Assembly (NCBI RefSeq): GCF_002234595.1
Contig: NZ_NMUL01000007.1
Coordinates: 124,001 to 188,000, forward strand
Source of the DNA: Amycolatopsis vastitatis
GTDB taxonomy: Bacteria > Actinomycetota > Actinomycetes > Mycobacteriales > Pseudonocardiaceae
Reading direction: 5' to 3'
DNA: 64,000 nucleotides
The position numbers were made by a program, and so were the translations under genes. How positions within the stretch are numbered: the stretch's first letter is position 1; every line of letters begins with the position of its first letter. Of this stretch, positions 28,410 to 37,446 are shown piece after piece. The notes below the pieces were generated by a model. It did no database searches and had not been told where the DNA came from. It worked only from the letters and a program-made list of their open reading frames with translations.

Positions 28410-29159
28410 GTGGACGTGGCAACAGGCCGGGTGGACGTTCCGGTCGAGGCGCTGGCCGCACTGGCCGAGCGCGAACAGGCCGGCCCGCTGCACGTCACCC
28501 TGCGCCCGGAGCCGCTCTGGCTTTCGGACGCCGAGCGCGACGAGGCGGGCAAGCGGGTCGACGCCGCGCTGGCGGAGGCCGGCCTGGTCGACGCCAAGGG
28601 CCGCACCACCGTCGACTTCCTCGACTGGCTTCCGTTGCTGGTCAGCCCGGCACGCGAGTGCTACGGCTGGGTCGGCACCGGCGGGCGGACCTACGGGGTG
28701 CTGGCCGCGGCGAAGGGACTGCAGGCGGTGCTGGCGGTCTCCGACGGGACCCACGTCGGCGTGCAGGAGATCGACCGCAACCGGCTCGCCGAAGCGCTGG
28801 TGGACCAGCTGCCGCCGGTCGGTCCCGGCGGCGGCCACCCGCGCGCCGTCCGGGTGGCGGACCTGACGGAGGCGGCCCGCCGCGGACCGGACGCCTACCC
28901 GCTGGCTCCGGCGATCGCCGACGTCGTCAGCCTGGTCCAGCGGCCGGTGACCGGCAGCGGCGAGCTCTACGTCGGCCGCCGCGACGACGTCGGGCGCCAT
29001 ACCTGCCTGCGGCAGCCACTCCACTACGCGGACACCGACTGGGGCCGCTACCTCAGCTACACGACCGGCTCGGGCGACGACGCGGTCATCCACATCGGCC
29101 CGGCCGGCCCGCGGGAGCTGGCAAGCACGCTCGCCGAACTGGCCGAAACCCTCGCCTGA
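28410..29159 (+). CDS. EspG-family secretion chaperone-like protein
   Basis: This 249-residue protein has the EspG/ESX-associated layout: an N-terminal sheet opening PVEALAALAEREQ, then GWVGTGGRTYGVLAA, DVVSLVQRPVTGSGELYVG and a final SYTTGSGDDAVIHIGPAGP strand. In mycobacteria EspG binds the tip of the PPE partner of PE-PPE pairs and keeps it soluble before secretion. Its place 5 bases after the PPE-like gene fits that role. GTG at 28410 is the start. With no membrane components in the window, the set must rely on an ESX machine encoded elsewhere. Confidence 0.82.
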   Translation: MDVATGRVDVPVEALAALAEREQAGPLHVTLRPEPLWLSDAERDEAGKRVDAALAEAGLVDAKGRTTVDFLDWLPLLVSPARECYGWVGTGGRTYGVLAAAKGLQAVLAVSDGTHVGVQEIDRNRLAEALVDQLPPVGPGGGHPRAVRVADLTEAARRGPDAYPLAPAIADVVSLVQRPVTGSGELYVGRRDDVGRHTCLRQPLHYADTDWGRYLSYTTGSGDDAVIHIGPAGPRELASTLAELAETLA

Positions 29160-29211
29160 GCCGGAAACGCGCTAATGTGACAGCGCTGTTGTATTCCGGG
29201 GAAGGGCGCCG

Positions 29212-30165
29212 ATGCTGTATCCCGAGATCGAACCGTACGAACACGGCATGCTGGACGTCGGCGACGGACACCGGATGTACTGGGAGACCTGCGGAAACCC
29301 GGCCGGGAAGCCCGCACTCGTGGTGCACGGCGGGCCCGGCTCCGGGTGCTCGGCGAACCTCCGCCGCTACTTCGACCCGGCGCGGTACCGCGTCGTGCTC
29401 GTCGACCAGCGCGGCTGTGGCCGCAGCACGCCCCACGCCGGTGCCCCGGTCGCCGACCTGTCGGCCAACACCACCGGCCGGCTGCTCGCGGATTTCGAGC
29501 TGCTGCGCACCCGGCTCGGCATCGAAAAGTGGCTGCTGTTCGGCGGTTCCTGGGGTTCGGTGCTCAGCCTGACCTACGCGCTGCGGCACACCGGGCGGAT
29601 CAGCGAGATCGTCCTGATGGGCCTGGCGACCGACCGGCACCTCGAGATCGAAATGCTCATCCGCGGCCTCGGCGCGTACTTCCCCGAGGCCTTCGCCAGG
29701 TTCCGCGACGGAGTGCCGGAAGCCGAGCGCGACGGCGACCTGTCCGCGGCCTACCACCGGCTGCTGATGGACCCGGACCCCGCGGTCCACCACCGGGCGG
29801 CCGACGCTTGGTGCGCTTGGGAAGACGCCATGCTCCCCGGCGTCCCGCCGCACGACGTGTTCGAGGATCCCGCCTACCGGCTCTGCTTCGCCCGGCTCGT
29901 CACGCACTACTTCAGCAACCGCGCGTTCCTCGAGGACGGCGTGATCCTGCGCGAGGCGGGCAAGCTCGCGGGCATCCCCGCGGTGCTGGTGCAAGGCGTG
30001 CTGGACACCAACAACCTCGTCGGCACGCCGTGGCTGCTGCACCACGCCTGGCCGGGCAGCGAGCTGGTGATGCTCGCCGACGTCGGGCACACGACGTCGG
30101 CCGCGTCGATGCAGCAGGCACTGATCGACGCGACCGACCGGTTCGCGGACCGCGTCAGGGGATGA
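29212..30165 (+). CDS. pip: Proline iminopeptidase (alpha/beta hydrolase)
   Basis: This 317-residue peptidase of family S33 releases N-terminal proline from peptides. The oxyanion motif is VVHGGPGSGC, the nucleophile is S113 in GGSWGS, and the family strings FDPARYRVVLVDQRGCGRS and LTYALRHTGRISEIVLMG are intact. The catalytic Asp probably lies in VQGVLDTNN and the His in DVGHTT. Substrate residues may differ from the E. coli enzyme because the cap domain (AWCAWEDA segment) is normal but the LDTNN region is unusual. ATG at 29212 follows GGGGAAGG. The last 11 bases overlap the convergent dehydrogenase gene. Confidence 0.9.
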   Translation: MLYPEIEPYEHGMLDVGDGHRMYWETCGNPAGKPALVVHGGPGSGCSANLRRYFDPARYRVVLVDQRGCGRSTPHAGAPVADLSANTTGRLLADFELLRTRLGIEKWLLFGGSWGSVLSLTYALRHTGRISEIVLMGLATDRHLEIEMLIRGLGAYFPEAFARFRDGVPEAERDGDLSAAYHRLLMDPDPAVHHRAADAWCAWEDAMLPGVPPHDVFEDPAYRLCFARLVTHYFSNRAFLEDGVILREAGKLAGIPAVLVQGVLDTNNLVGTPWLLHHAWPGSELVMLADVGHTTSAASMQQALIDATDRFADRVRG

Positions 30166-31354
30166 GCAGCCCCGGTTCGCCTTCCGGGGCGAGCGCCGCT
30201 TCGGCGCGCCGGGCCCGGTTGGCCTCGGCCAGCTTGAGCCCGGTGAGGCGCAGCGGCAGGCGGTCCATGTTCCACTCCGCCAGCAGGAGCGCGACCTTCG
30301 CCTGCATCTCGGTGCGCAGCCGGAGGAACGAGTCGGCCGGGTCCGCGCCGACCTCACCCAGCAGCAGCCACCACGCCCAGGCCGCCGCGCCCGCGTTGGC
30401 GACGAAGTCCGGCACGACCGCGACACCCCGTGCCGACAGCGCGGCCTCCGCTTCCGGCGTCGTCGCCGCGTTGGCCGCTTCGACGACGACCTTGGCCTTG
30501 ACGAGGTTTTCGTTGTCCTGGCGCAGGGCGTAGGAGATCGCGGCTGGCACGAAGATGTCCGCGTCGATCCCGACGACCGCCTCCCGTGCCAGCGTCCGGA
30601 CGCCGGCGGGCAGCCGGGAACGGTCCACCTCGCCGAAGCGGTCGCGCAGGTCGAGCAGCGCCGGGACGTCGAGACCCTCCGGGGCGAACAGGGTGCCCGC
30701 GGCGTCCGCCACCGCCACGACCTTCATGCCCGCTTCGTGCAGGTACCAGGCCGCCCCGCCGCCCATCGTGCCGATGCCCTGGATCGCCACGGTCGTTTCG
30801 CGGGCGTCCCAGTCCCACGCCGCGGCAACGCCGAGACACGCCTGCGCCACGCCGTAGCCGCCGACGACGTCGCCGAGCAGCAACCCGCCGGGAACCGGCG
30901 CGTTGAGACCCGCCTGCACCCGGCGCAGGGTCCGCGCCGGATCGGCCGCACGGCGGATGGCGGCGTGGTACGACTGCTCCAGCCCCAGCTCGGCGAACAC
31001 CGAGTCGATCAGGTGCTGCGGCACGCCGAGGTCCTCCGCGGTCACCCAGTGGGCGTCCAGCCACGGCCGCAGGAACGCGCAGAACCGCTTCAGGACGTCG
31101 AACGCGCGCGGGTCCTTCGGGTCGAAGTCGATGCCGCCCTTGGCCCCGCCGACCGGCAGGTTGAAGGTGGCCGTCTTGCTGGCCATGCCCCGGGCGAGGT
31201 CCTCGACCTCGCTCATCGTGCAGCCGGCCCGCATCCGGGTGCCCCCGGTGGTGACGCCGGAGACCAGGCTGTGCACGACCAGGTAGCCGTGCGCGCCGGT
31301 GATGGGGTCGGTCCACGTGAGCCGCATCAGCGGTTCGGCGTTGCTCGGGGTCAT
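30155..31354 (-). CDS. Glu/Leu/Phe/Val dehydrogenase
   Basis: This 399-residue NAD(P)-dependent amino-acid dehydrogenase oxidatively deaminates an L-amino acid to a 2-oxo acid. The catalytic residues are K60, K72 (in GGAKGGI) and D108 (in TAEDLG), with the Leu-dehydrogenase-like 12-residue lysine spacing. The Rossmann domain has AIQGIGTMGGG. A region at about 120-160 (HLIDSVFAELGLEQ) is unusual. ATG at 31354 is chosen because GGAGG lies 11 bases upstream; a GTG 12 bases earlier overlaps that site. It is divergent from a LysR gene 121 bases away, which is its likely regulator. Leucine/valine or glutamate specificity is undecided. Confidence 0.88.
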   Translation of the reverse strand: MTPSNAEPLMRLTWTDPITGAHGYLVVHSLVSGVTTGGTRMRAGCTMSEVEDLARGMASKTATFNLPVGGAKGGIDFDPKDPRAFDVLKRFCAFLRPWLDAHWVTAEDLGVPQHLIDSVFAELGLEQSYHAAIRRAADPARTLRRVQAGLNAPVPGGLLLGDVVGGYGVAQACLGVAAAWDWDARETTVAIQGIGTMGGGAAWYLHEAGMKVVAVADAAGTLFAPEGLDVPALLDLRDRFGEVDRSRLPAGVRTLAREAVVGIDADIFVPAAISYALRQDNENLVKAKVVVEAANAATTPEAEAALSARGVAVVPDFVANAGAAAWAWWLLLGEVGADPADSFLRLRTEMQAKVALLLAEWNMDRLPLRLTGLKLAEANRARRAEAALAPEGEPGLLIP

Positions 31355-31475
31355 CAGGCCACTCACCTCCAGGGGAGTCCGGGGCGGCCGTGGGTGACCG
31401 CCACCACGAGCGTGCGCCCCCGGCGGGCCGCCCGTCCATTTAACGCTGCTGCACGATCTCGTTTAGGTTTGGTGT

Positions 31476-32402
31476 ATGGAGCTTTCGCTGCACCGCTTGC
31501 GGATGCTGCGCGAGCTGCACCGCCGGGGCACCGTGACCGCGGCGGCCGCCGCGCTGCACTACACCGCTTCGGCGGTTTCGCAGCAGCTCGCGCAGCTGGA
31601 ACGGGACGTGGGCGCGAAGCTGTTCGAGCGGCTCGGCCGGCGCGTCCAGCTGACCGAGCTGGGCACTCTGCTCACCGAGCACGCCGAGGAGATCCTCGGC
31701 TCGGTCGAGCGGGCGACGCTCGCCCTGGAAGAGGCCCAGGAGGCCCGCACGGTCCGGCTGACCGCCGGGGTGTGGGCGTCGGTGGCCTCCGGCCTGCTCC
31801 CGACGGCGCTGACCGCGCTGGCCGGCGAGCATCCCGGCATCGAGGTCCGCACCCGCGAACTGGCGCCCGAGGACACCGCCGAAGCGGTCCGGGACGGCCG
31901 CCTCGACCTGTCGTTCGTGATCGAGTACTCCGACGCGCCGACGACCTGGGACGCCGGGCTGGAGCGGGCCGTCGTGGCCGTGGAACGGCTGCACGCCGCG
32001 GTCCCCCGGGGCGCGGTGCCGTCGGGGTCGGCGTCACTGGACGAACTCGCCGAGCACCCGTGGATCCTGGCCGGCGCCAAGTCGCACTTCGGCCGCGCGA
32101 TGCGCACAGCCTGCCAGCGCCACGGCTTCACACCGAAGATCAACCACGAGGTCGAGGAGCAGTCGACAGCGATGGCGATGGTCGGGGCCGGGCTGGGCAT
32201 CACCCTCGTGTCGGACCTGGGGCTGCGGCTGCTGCGGCCGCCGGGGATCGACGTCGTCGCCCTCACCACGCCGCTGCTCCGGACGGTGTCGATCGCCTAC
32301 CGGCGCACCGCGTTCCGGCGCCCCGCCCTGCACCTGGTGATCGACGCCGTGCGGGCGTCCGCGGCCCAGCTCGGCCTGGGCACCGAGCCCGCTTTGCCCT
32401 GA
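31476..32402 (+). CDS. LysR-family transcriptional regulator
   Basis: This 308-residue LysR regulator has an N-terminal winged HTH (LHRLRMLRELHRRGTVTAAA, then SASQQLAQLE-type recognition helix and LFERLGRRV) and a periplasmic-binding-like effector domain (VRLTAGVWASVASGLLP). It is divergent from the amino-acid dehydrogenase gene. The 121-base intergenic region is AT-richer near the LysR start, so it likely regulates that gene in response to an amino or oxo acid. It ends about 120 bases before egtA, with no direct link to the ergothioneine operon visible. Confidence 0.92.
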   Translation: MELSLHRLRMLRELHRRGTVTAAAAALHYTASAVSQQLAQLERDVGAKLFERLGRRVQLTELGTLLTEHAEEILGSVERATLALEEAQEARTVRLTAGVWASVASGLLPTALTALAGEHPGIEVRTRELAPEDTAEAVRDGRLDLSFVIEYSDAPTTWDAGLERAVVAVERLHAAVPRGAVPSGSASLDELAEHPWILAGAKSHFGRAMRTACQRHGFTPKINHEVEEQSTAMAMVGAGLGITLVSDLGLRLLRPPGIDVVALTTPLLRTVSIAYRRTAFRRPALHLVIDAVRASAAQLGLGTEPALP

Positions 32403-32522
32403 TCCGGGACTTCTTACGGAGTGGTGATCCGCTCCCGCAACGCAGGAACCGGCCTGAATTTGTCGTACCCCGCGTGTAGCGTCCGAAGTCGAGAAGTTCC
32501 ATCACACGGAACAGGAACGGAC

Positions 32523-33782
32523 ATGCAGACGGTGCACGATTTTCCCGAGAAGTCGGGTAGTGCGTCGAACCGCACCGCGCGGGTCCTGGCGGACCGCGCG
32601 GCCGGCGAGGCGTACGTCGCATCGGTGTGTTTCAAGCACGGGCCACCCCGCCTGACCGGCGTGGAGCTGGAGTTCACCGTGCACCATGCCGACGACCCGG
32701 CAAGACCCCTCGATCCCGATGTCCTCGCCACGGCGCTGGGTCCGCACACCCCGCGGACGCTCCGCCCCGACAGCCCCGCCTCGCCCCTCCCGGCCGGCTC
32801 ACCGGTGAGCCTCGAACCCGGGTGCCAGGTCGAGATTTCGGCTCTTCCCCAGGCCTCCCTGCGCGACCTCGCCGCAGCCGTCACGGCCGACCTCCACCAC
32901 CTGCGTGACCGCCTCGCCCGGCACGGTCTCGAACTGGGCGAAACGGGCATCGACGCCCATCGTGCGCCACGCCGGGTCCTGCACACACCGCGGTACGCGG
33001 CCATGGAACGCCGGTTCGCGCCGATCGGGCCCGGCGGCGTCACCATGATGTGCAGCACCGCCGGGCTGCAGGTCTGCGTCGACGCCGGGGAGCCGGAGAA
33101 CTACGCGGCGCGGTGGGCGGCCGCCCACGCGATGGGGCCGCCGCTGCTCGCCCTCTTCGCCAACTCCCGCGTCCACGCCGGGCGCGAAACCGGCCACGCC
33201 TCCGCGCGGTGGCTGGCGGTGCACGACACGGAAGCGGTCCGCACGCGCACGGCGCATGCCGACGGCGATCCGGCGGCGGAGTGGGCCGAGCGGCTGATGG
33301 ACACCCCGTTGATGGTGCTGCGCCGGGGCGACCGGCCGTGGGACGCGCCGGAGGGGCTGACCTTCGCCGACTGGATAGCCGGCCGGGGAGCCGCGGCCCT
33401 GCTGCCGAGGCCCACGGTGGCGGATCTCGACTACCACCTCACCACGATGTTCACCCCGGTCCGCCCGCAGGGGTACCTGGAGATCCGGTACCTCGACGCG
33501 CAACCGCCGGACGAGTGGCTGCCGCCGGTGGCGCTGGTGGCCGCGCTGCTCGCCCGGCCGTCCACTGTGGACAAGGTGCGTGACCTCTGCGCACCGGTGG
33601 CGGACCGGTGGACGACCGCGGCGAGCCGCGGTCTCGCCGACCCGGAGCTGGCGGCCACGGCGGCGGCGCTGGCCGATCTCGGGTGCGCCGAGCTGGGCGC
33701 GACCGGGCTGGCGGAGGAGTCGATCACCGAGATCAGCGAGAGCGTGCTGGGGCGCGCGTACCGATCGAGGAGCGAAGCATGA
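32523..33782 (+). CDS. egtA: Ergothioneine pathway glutamate-cysteine ligase EgtA
   Basis: This 419-residue ATP-dependent ligase makes gamma-glutamylcysteine, the sulfur donor for EgtB. Family strings include TGVELEFTVHH, EPGCQVEISALP, GVTMMCSTAGLQVCVD and QGYLEIRYLDAQP. ATG at 32523 is used, because an in-frame upstream extension to 32421 crosses the likely promoter region. It is the first gene of egtABCD; its stop overlaps the egtB start by 4 bases. In organisms that also make mycothiol rather than glutathione, this ligase is dedicated to ergothioneine. Confidence 0.95.
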   Translation: MQTVHDFPEKSGSASNRTARVLADRAAGEAYVASVCFKHGPPRLTGVELEFTVHHADDPARPLDPDVLATALGPHTPRTLRPDSPASPLPAGSPVSLEPGCQVEISALPQASLRDLAAAVTADLHHLRDRLARHGLELGETGIDAHRAPRRVLHTPRYAAMERRFAPIGPGGVTMMCSTAGLQVCVDAGEPENYAARWAAAHAMGPPLLALFANSRVHAGRETGHASARWLAVHDTEAVRTRTAHADGDPAAEWAERLMDTPLMVLRRGDRPWDAPEGLTFADWIAGRGAAALLPRPTVADLDYHLTTMFTPVRPQGYLEIRYLDAQPPDEWLPPVALVAALLARPSTVDKVRDLCAPVADRWTTAASRGLADPELAATAAALADLGCAELGATGLAEESITEISESVLGRAYRSRSEA

Positions 33783-35131
33783 GCACAGAGGCATTGGGCG
33801 AACCGGCACTGGGCGAACTGAGCCCGCAGGACCTGCGCGCCCACGCGGCGGAGGCGCTGACCCGCGCCCGGGCGCGCAGCGTCGCGCTGACCGACGCGGT
33901 CGACGACGAGGACCTCGTCCGCCAGCATTCGAAGCTGATGTCGCCGCTGGTCTGGGACCTGGCGCACATCGGCGTCCAGGAGGAGCTGTGGCTGGTCCGC
34001 GACGTCGGCGGCCGGGAACCGCTGCGGCCGGACATCGATGACATCTACGACGCCTTCCAGCACGCCCGCGCCGACCGGCCGGAGCTGCCGCTGCTCGGCC
34101 CGGCCGAGGCGCGCGCGTACGTCAAGCAGGTCCGCGAGAAGGCGTTCGACGTGCTGGAGCACGCGCCGATGGAAGGCAGGCGGCTGACCGAGCAGGCGTT
34201 CGCCTTCGGCATGATCACCCAGCACGAGCAGCAGCACGACGAGACGATGCTGGCCACCCACCAGCTCCGCAAGGGCGACCCGGTGCTGCACGCGCCCGAG
34301 CCGCCACCCGCCCGCTCCGGCGCGCTGCCGCCGGAGGTCCTGGTCCCGGGCGGCGCGTTCACGATGGGCACGTCGGCCGAGCCGTGGGCGCTGGACAACG
34401 AGCGCCCGGCGCACGAGGTCGCCGTCGAAGCGTTCTGGCTGGACACGGTGCCGGTGACGTGCGGCGCCTACACCGAGTTCCTCGACGGCGGCGGCTACGA
34501 CGACGAGCGCTGGTGGAGCCCGGCCGGCTGGGCCTACCGGACCGAAAACTCGATCACCGCGCCGCGGTTCTGGAAGCGGGAGCAGGACGGCTGGTGGCGG
34601 ACGCGGTTCGGCGTCTACGAGCGCCTCCCCGCCGACGAACCGGTCGTGCACGTCTCCTACTACGAGGCCGAGGCGTACGCGGCCTGGGCCGGACGGCGGC
34701 TGCCGACCGAGGCGGAGTGGGAGAAGGCCGCCCGGTTCGACCCGGCGACCGGCCGCTCGCGCCGGTTCCCGTGGGGTGACGAAGAACCGGCCGCCGAGCA
34801 CGCCAACCTCGGCCAGCGGCACCTGCGCCCGGCACCGGCGGGCGCCTATCCCGCCGGGGTGTCGCCGACCGGGGTGCACCAGCTGATCGGCGACGTCTGG
34901 GAGTGGACGAGCACCGGCTTCCACGGCTACCCCGGCTTCGCCCCCTTCCCGTACCGCGAGTACTCGGAGGTGTTCTTCGGCCCGGAGTACAAGGTGCTGC
35001 GCGGCGGGTCGTTCGGCACCGACGCGGCGGCGATCCGGGGCACGTTCCGCAACTGGGACTACCCGATCCGGCGGCAGATCTTCGCCGGCTTCCGCACCGC
35101 GCGCGACGCGGGACCCGGCGAGGTGGGGTAG
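33779..35131 (+). CDS. egtB: Ergothioneine sulfoxide synthase EgtB
   Basis: This 450-residue non-haem iron enzyme joins gamma-glutamylcysteine to hercynine with O2 to give the sulfoxide. The N-terminal DinB-like domain supplies the iron ligands H63 (DLAHIGVQEELW) and H149/H153 in QHEQQHDE. The C-terminal formylglycine-generating-type domain contains FTMGTSAEPWALDNERPAHE, RLPTEAEWEKAAR, GDVWEWTSTGF and FRTARD. Its start overlaps egtA and it is followed 4 bases later by egtC. Order and spacing are standard for a type I egt cluster. Confidence 0.97.
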   Translation: MSTEALGEPALGELSPQDLRAHAAEALTRARARSVALTDAVDDEDLVRQHSKLMSPLVWDLAHIGVQEELWLVRDVGGREPLRPDIDDIYDAFQHARADRPELPLLGPAEARAYVKQVREKAFDVLEHAPMEGRRLTEQAFAFGMITQHEQQHDETMLATHQLRKGDPVLHAPEPPPARSGALPPEVLVPGGAFTMGTSAEPWALDNERPAHEVAVEAFWLDTVPVTCGAYTEFLDGGGYDDERWWSPAGWAYRTENSITAPRFWKREQDGWWRTRFGVYERLPADEPVVHVSYYEAEAYAAWAGRRLPTEAEWEKAARFDPATGRSRRFPWGDEEPAAEHANLGQRHLRPAPAGAYPAGVSPTGVHQLIGDVWEWTSTGFHGYPGFAPFPYREYSEVFFGPEYKVLRGGSFGTDAAAIRGTFRNWDYPIRRQIFAGFRTARDAGPGEVG

Positions 35132-35135
35132 GCGC

Positions 35136-35891
35136 ATGTGCCGCCACATCGGCTACCTCGGCGAGCCGCTTTCGCCCGCCGGGGTGCTCTTCCACGCCCC
35201 GCATTCGCTGCTGGTGCAGTCGTACGCGCCGGCGGACATGCGCGGCGGCGGCTCGGTGAACGCCGACGGGTTCGGGCTGGGGTGGTACCCCGGCCCGGGC
35301 TCGCCGCCGCTGCGCCACCGCCGGTCCACTCCATTGTGGACGGACGAGACGTTGCCGCCGCTGGCGGCCGCGGTGACCACCGGCGCGTTCGTCGCCGCGG
35401 TCCGCAACGGCACCACCGGCATGCCGGTGACCGAAGCGGCCGCGGCGCCGTTCACCGCCGGGCGCTGGCTGTTCAGCCACAACGGCGTCGTCCGCGGCTG
35501 GCCCGGCTCGCTGGCCGAGCTCGCCAAGGACCTGCCGGTCACCGAGCTGCTGACCCTGGAGGCCCCGACCGACTCGGCGGTGCTCTGGGCGATGCTGCGC
35601 GCCCGGCTCGCCACGGGCGAGGACCCCGGGGAGGCGGTGGCGGGCCTGACCGCCGCCGTGGAGGCGGCCGCGCCCGGCTCCCGGCTCAACTTCCTGCTCA
35701 CCGACGGCGAAACGCTGATCGGCACCGCCTGGACCCACGCGCTGTCCGTGCTGGAAACCCCGGCCGGCGTGCTGCTGTCCTCCGAACCCTGCGACGGCGA
35801 CCCCCGCTGGCGACCCGTCCCCGACCACCACGCCGTGCGCGCGACCGCGGCCGGCGTCGACCTGCTGCCCCTGACCGAGGAGCGTCCATGA
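35136..35891 (+). CDS. egtC: Gamma-glutamyl hercynylcysteine sulfoxide hydrolase EgtC
   Basis: This 251-residue class II glutamine amidotransferase-fold enzyme removes the gamma-glutamyl group after the EgtB step. The nucleophile is Cys2 after loss of Met1 (MCRHIGYLG). Other landmarks are NADGFGLGWY, AAVRNGTTGMPV and FSHNGVV. ATG at 35136 lies 4 bases after egtB, and the stop overlaps egtD by 4 bases. The length is normal. Confidence 0.96.
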   Translation: MCRHIGYLGEPLSPAGVLFHAPHSLLVQSYAPADMRGGGSVNADGFGLGWYPGPGSPPLRHRRSTPLWTDETLPPLAAAVTTGAFVAAVRNGTTGMPVTEAAAAPFTAGRWLFSHNGVVRGWPGSLAELAKDLPVTELLTLEAPTDSAVLWAMLRARLATGEDPGEAVAGLTAAVEAAAPGSRLNFLLTDGETLIGTAWTHALSVLETPAGVLLSSEPCDGDPRWRPVPDHHAVRATAAGVDLLPLTEERP

Positions 35892-36865
35892 CCGAAGTCG
35901 ATCTCGACCACCACCGCTCCGGCGACGCCGTCACCGCGGAACTGCGCGCGGACGTCGTCGCCGGGCTGACCGCCGCGCAGAAGTGGCTGCCGCCCAAGTG
36001 GTTCTACGACGCCGACGGCAGCGAGCTGTTCGAGAAGATCACCCAGCTGCCGGAGTACTACCCGACCCGCAGCGAACGCGAGGTGCTGGCCGCGCACGCC
36101 GGCGACGTCGCGGAGCTGACCGGCGCGCACACGCTCGTCGAGCTGGGCTCGGGATCGAGCGAAAAGACCCGGCTGCTGCTCGACGCGCTGACCGGGCACG
36201 GGACCCTGGAAGCGTTCGTCCCGCTCGACGTGTCCGAGTCCGCGCTGGCCGAGGCCGCCGAGGCGATCTCGAAGGACTACCCGAAACTGACCGTCCGCGG
36301 TGTCGTCGGCGACTTCACCCAGCACCTGAACCTGCTGCCGGACGGCCAGCCCCGCGTGGTGGCGTTCCTCGGCGGCACGATCGGCAACTTCCTGCCCGCC
36401 GAGCGCGCGGTCTTCCTCCGCTCGGTCCGTGAGGTCCTCGACGAAGGGGAGTGGCTGCTCCTCGGCACCGACCTGGTCAAGGACCCCGGGATTCTCGAAC
36501 GCGCCTACGACGACGCCGCGGGTGTCACCGCCGAGTTCGACAAGAACGTGCTGCGGGTGATCAACGCGCGGCTCGGCGCGGACTTCGACCTCGACGAGTT
36601 CGACCACGTCTCGCACTGGGACGCGGAGAACGAGTGGATCGAGATGCGGCTGCGGGCCCGGCGGGCCCTCACGGTCGAGATCCCGGGCGCGGACCTCACG
36701 GTGACCTTCACCGAAGGGGAGCACGTCCGCACGGAGATCTCGGCCAAGTTCCGCCCGAGCGGCGTCGAGGCCGAGCTGGCCGCGGCCGGGTTCGCCCTCG
36801 AACACTGGTGGACCGACTCCCAGCAGCGGTTCGGGGTGAGCCTGGCAAGATCCGTGCGTGGCTAA
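35888..36865 (+). CDS. egtD: L-histidine N-alpha-methyltransferase EgtD
   Basis: This 325-residue SAM-dependent enzyme trimethylates histidine to hercynine, the first committed step of ergothioneine synthesis. Landmarks are PPKWFYDADGSELFEKITQL, EYYPTRSERE, the SAM loop VELGSGSSEKT, AFLGGTIGNFLP and LLLGTDLVKDP. ATG at 35888 overlaps egtC by 4 bases. The downstream F420-type gene begins 8 bases before its stop, so the whole group from 32523 to 37334 is one coupled operon. Confidence 0.97.
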   Translation: MTEVDLDHHRSGDAVTAELRADVVAGLTAAQKWLPPKWFYDADGSELFEKITQLPEYYPTRSEREVLAAHAGDVAELTGAHTLVELGSGSSEKTRLLLDALTGHGTLEAFVPLDVSESALAEAAEAISKDYPKLTVRGVVGDFTQHLNLLPDGQPRVVAFLGGTIGNFLPAERAVFLRSVREVLDEGEWLLLGTDLVKDPGILERAYDDAAGVTAEFDKNVLRVINARLGADFDLDEFDHVSHWDAENEWIEMRLRARRALTVEIPGADLTVTFTEGEHVRTEISAKFRPSGVEAELAAAGFALEHWWTDSQQRFGVSLARSVRG

Positions 36866-37334
36866 TCCTCTCCGGGCACTGGCCCGGGCCGCCGGCACGA
36901 AACCCTGGCTGATGCGCACGGCCCGGTTCGTCGTCTGGGCGGACAAGAAACTGCACAAGGCGTTCGGCGGCCGGGTGAGCCTCGTGGCGCTCGCCGGGCT
37001 GCCGTCGCTGCGCCTGACGACGACCGGCCGCAAGAGCGGGCAGCCGCGCAGCACCAACCTGCTCTACTACCCGCGCGGCGGCGACTTCGTGCTGACCGCG
37101 TCCAACTGGGGCCGCCCGCGCGACCCGGCGTGGGCGCTGAACCTGCGTGCCGAGCCGAAGTGCCAGGTGGCGCTGGCCGGCCAGGCGGTCGAAACCGTCG
37201 CGCGGGAGCTGCACGGCGACGAGTATGACCGGATGTGGGCCGAGCTCCTCGAGTTCTGGCCGGGGTATCGGATGGAGCAGCGGGAGGCGAACCGGCGGCT
37301 ACCGGTTTTCGTGGTGACCCGGCTGGTGCGGTAG
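36858..37334 (+). CDS. Nitroreductase/deazaflavin-dependent oxidoreductase-like protein
   Basis: This 158-residue protein of the Ddn/F420-dependent split-barrel family has LRLTTTGRKSGQPRSTNLLY, FVLTASNWGRPRDPAW and ALNLRAEPKCQV, typical of deazaflavin-type nitroreductases. It may reduce quinones or other compounds with F420H2, or simply bind F420 or FAD. GTG at 36858 overlaps egtD by 8 bases, so it is expressed with the ergothioneine genes. It occupies the place where egtE, the C-S lyase gene, stands in mycobacteria, but it is not an EgtE homologue. Confidence 0.88.
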   Translation: MANPLRALARAAGTKPWLMRTARFVVWADKKLHKAFGGRVSLVALAGLPSLRLTTTGRKSGQPRSTNLLYYPRGGDFVLTASNWGRPRDPAWALNLRAEPKCQVALAGQAVETVARELHGDEYDRMWAELLEFWPGYRMEQREANRRLPVFVVTRLVR

Positions 37335-37353
37335 GTGCCCACCATCCTTTTGG

Positions 37354-37377
37354 CCGGTGACGGAATTCACCGGTTTG
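37354..37377 (+). terminator. Terminator after the egt operon
   Basis: CCGGTGA (37354-37360) pairs with TCACCGG (37367-37373) around a 6-base loop and is followed by TTTG. It lies 20 bases after the stop of the last operon gene. Confidence 0.65.
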
Positions 37378-37446
37378 TGCCAGTCTCACCCGGGTAACGC
37401 GCCGTGACGGTCCGACCGCGCGGCCGTGACCTAGGGAGGAAACGTC

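Noticed and set aside
32440..32485. ECF-sigma-type promoter (GGAAC and CGTA words) upstream of egtA
   Set aside because: The spacing is about 14 bases, shorter than expected for that class.
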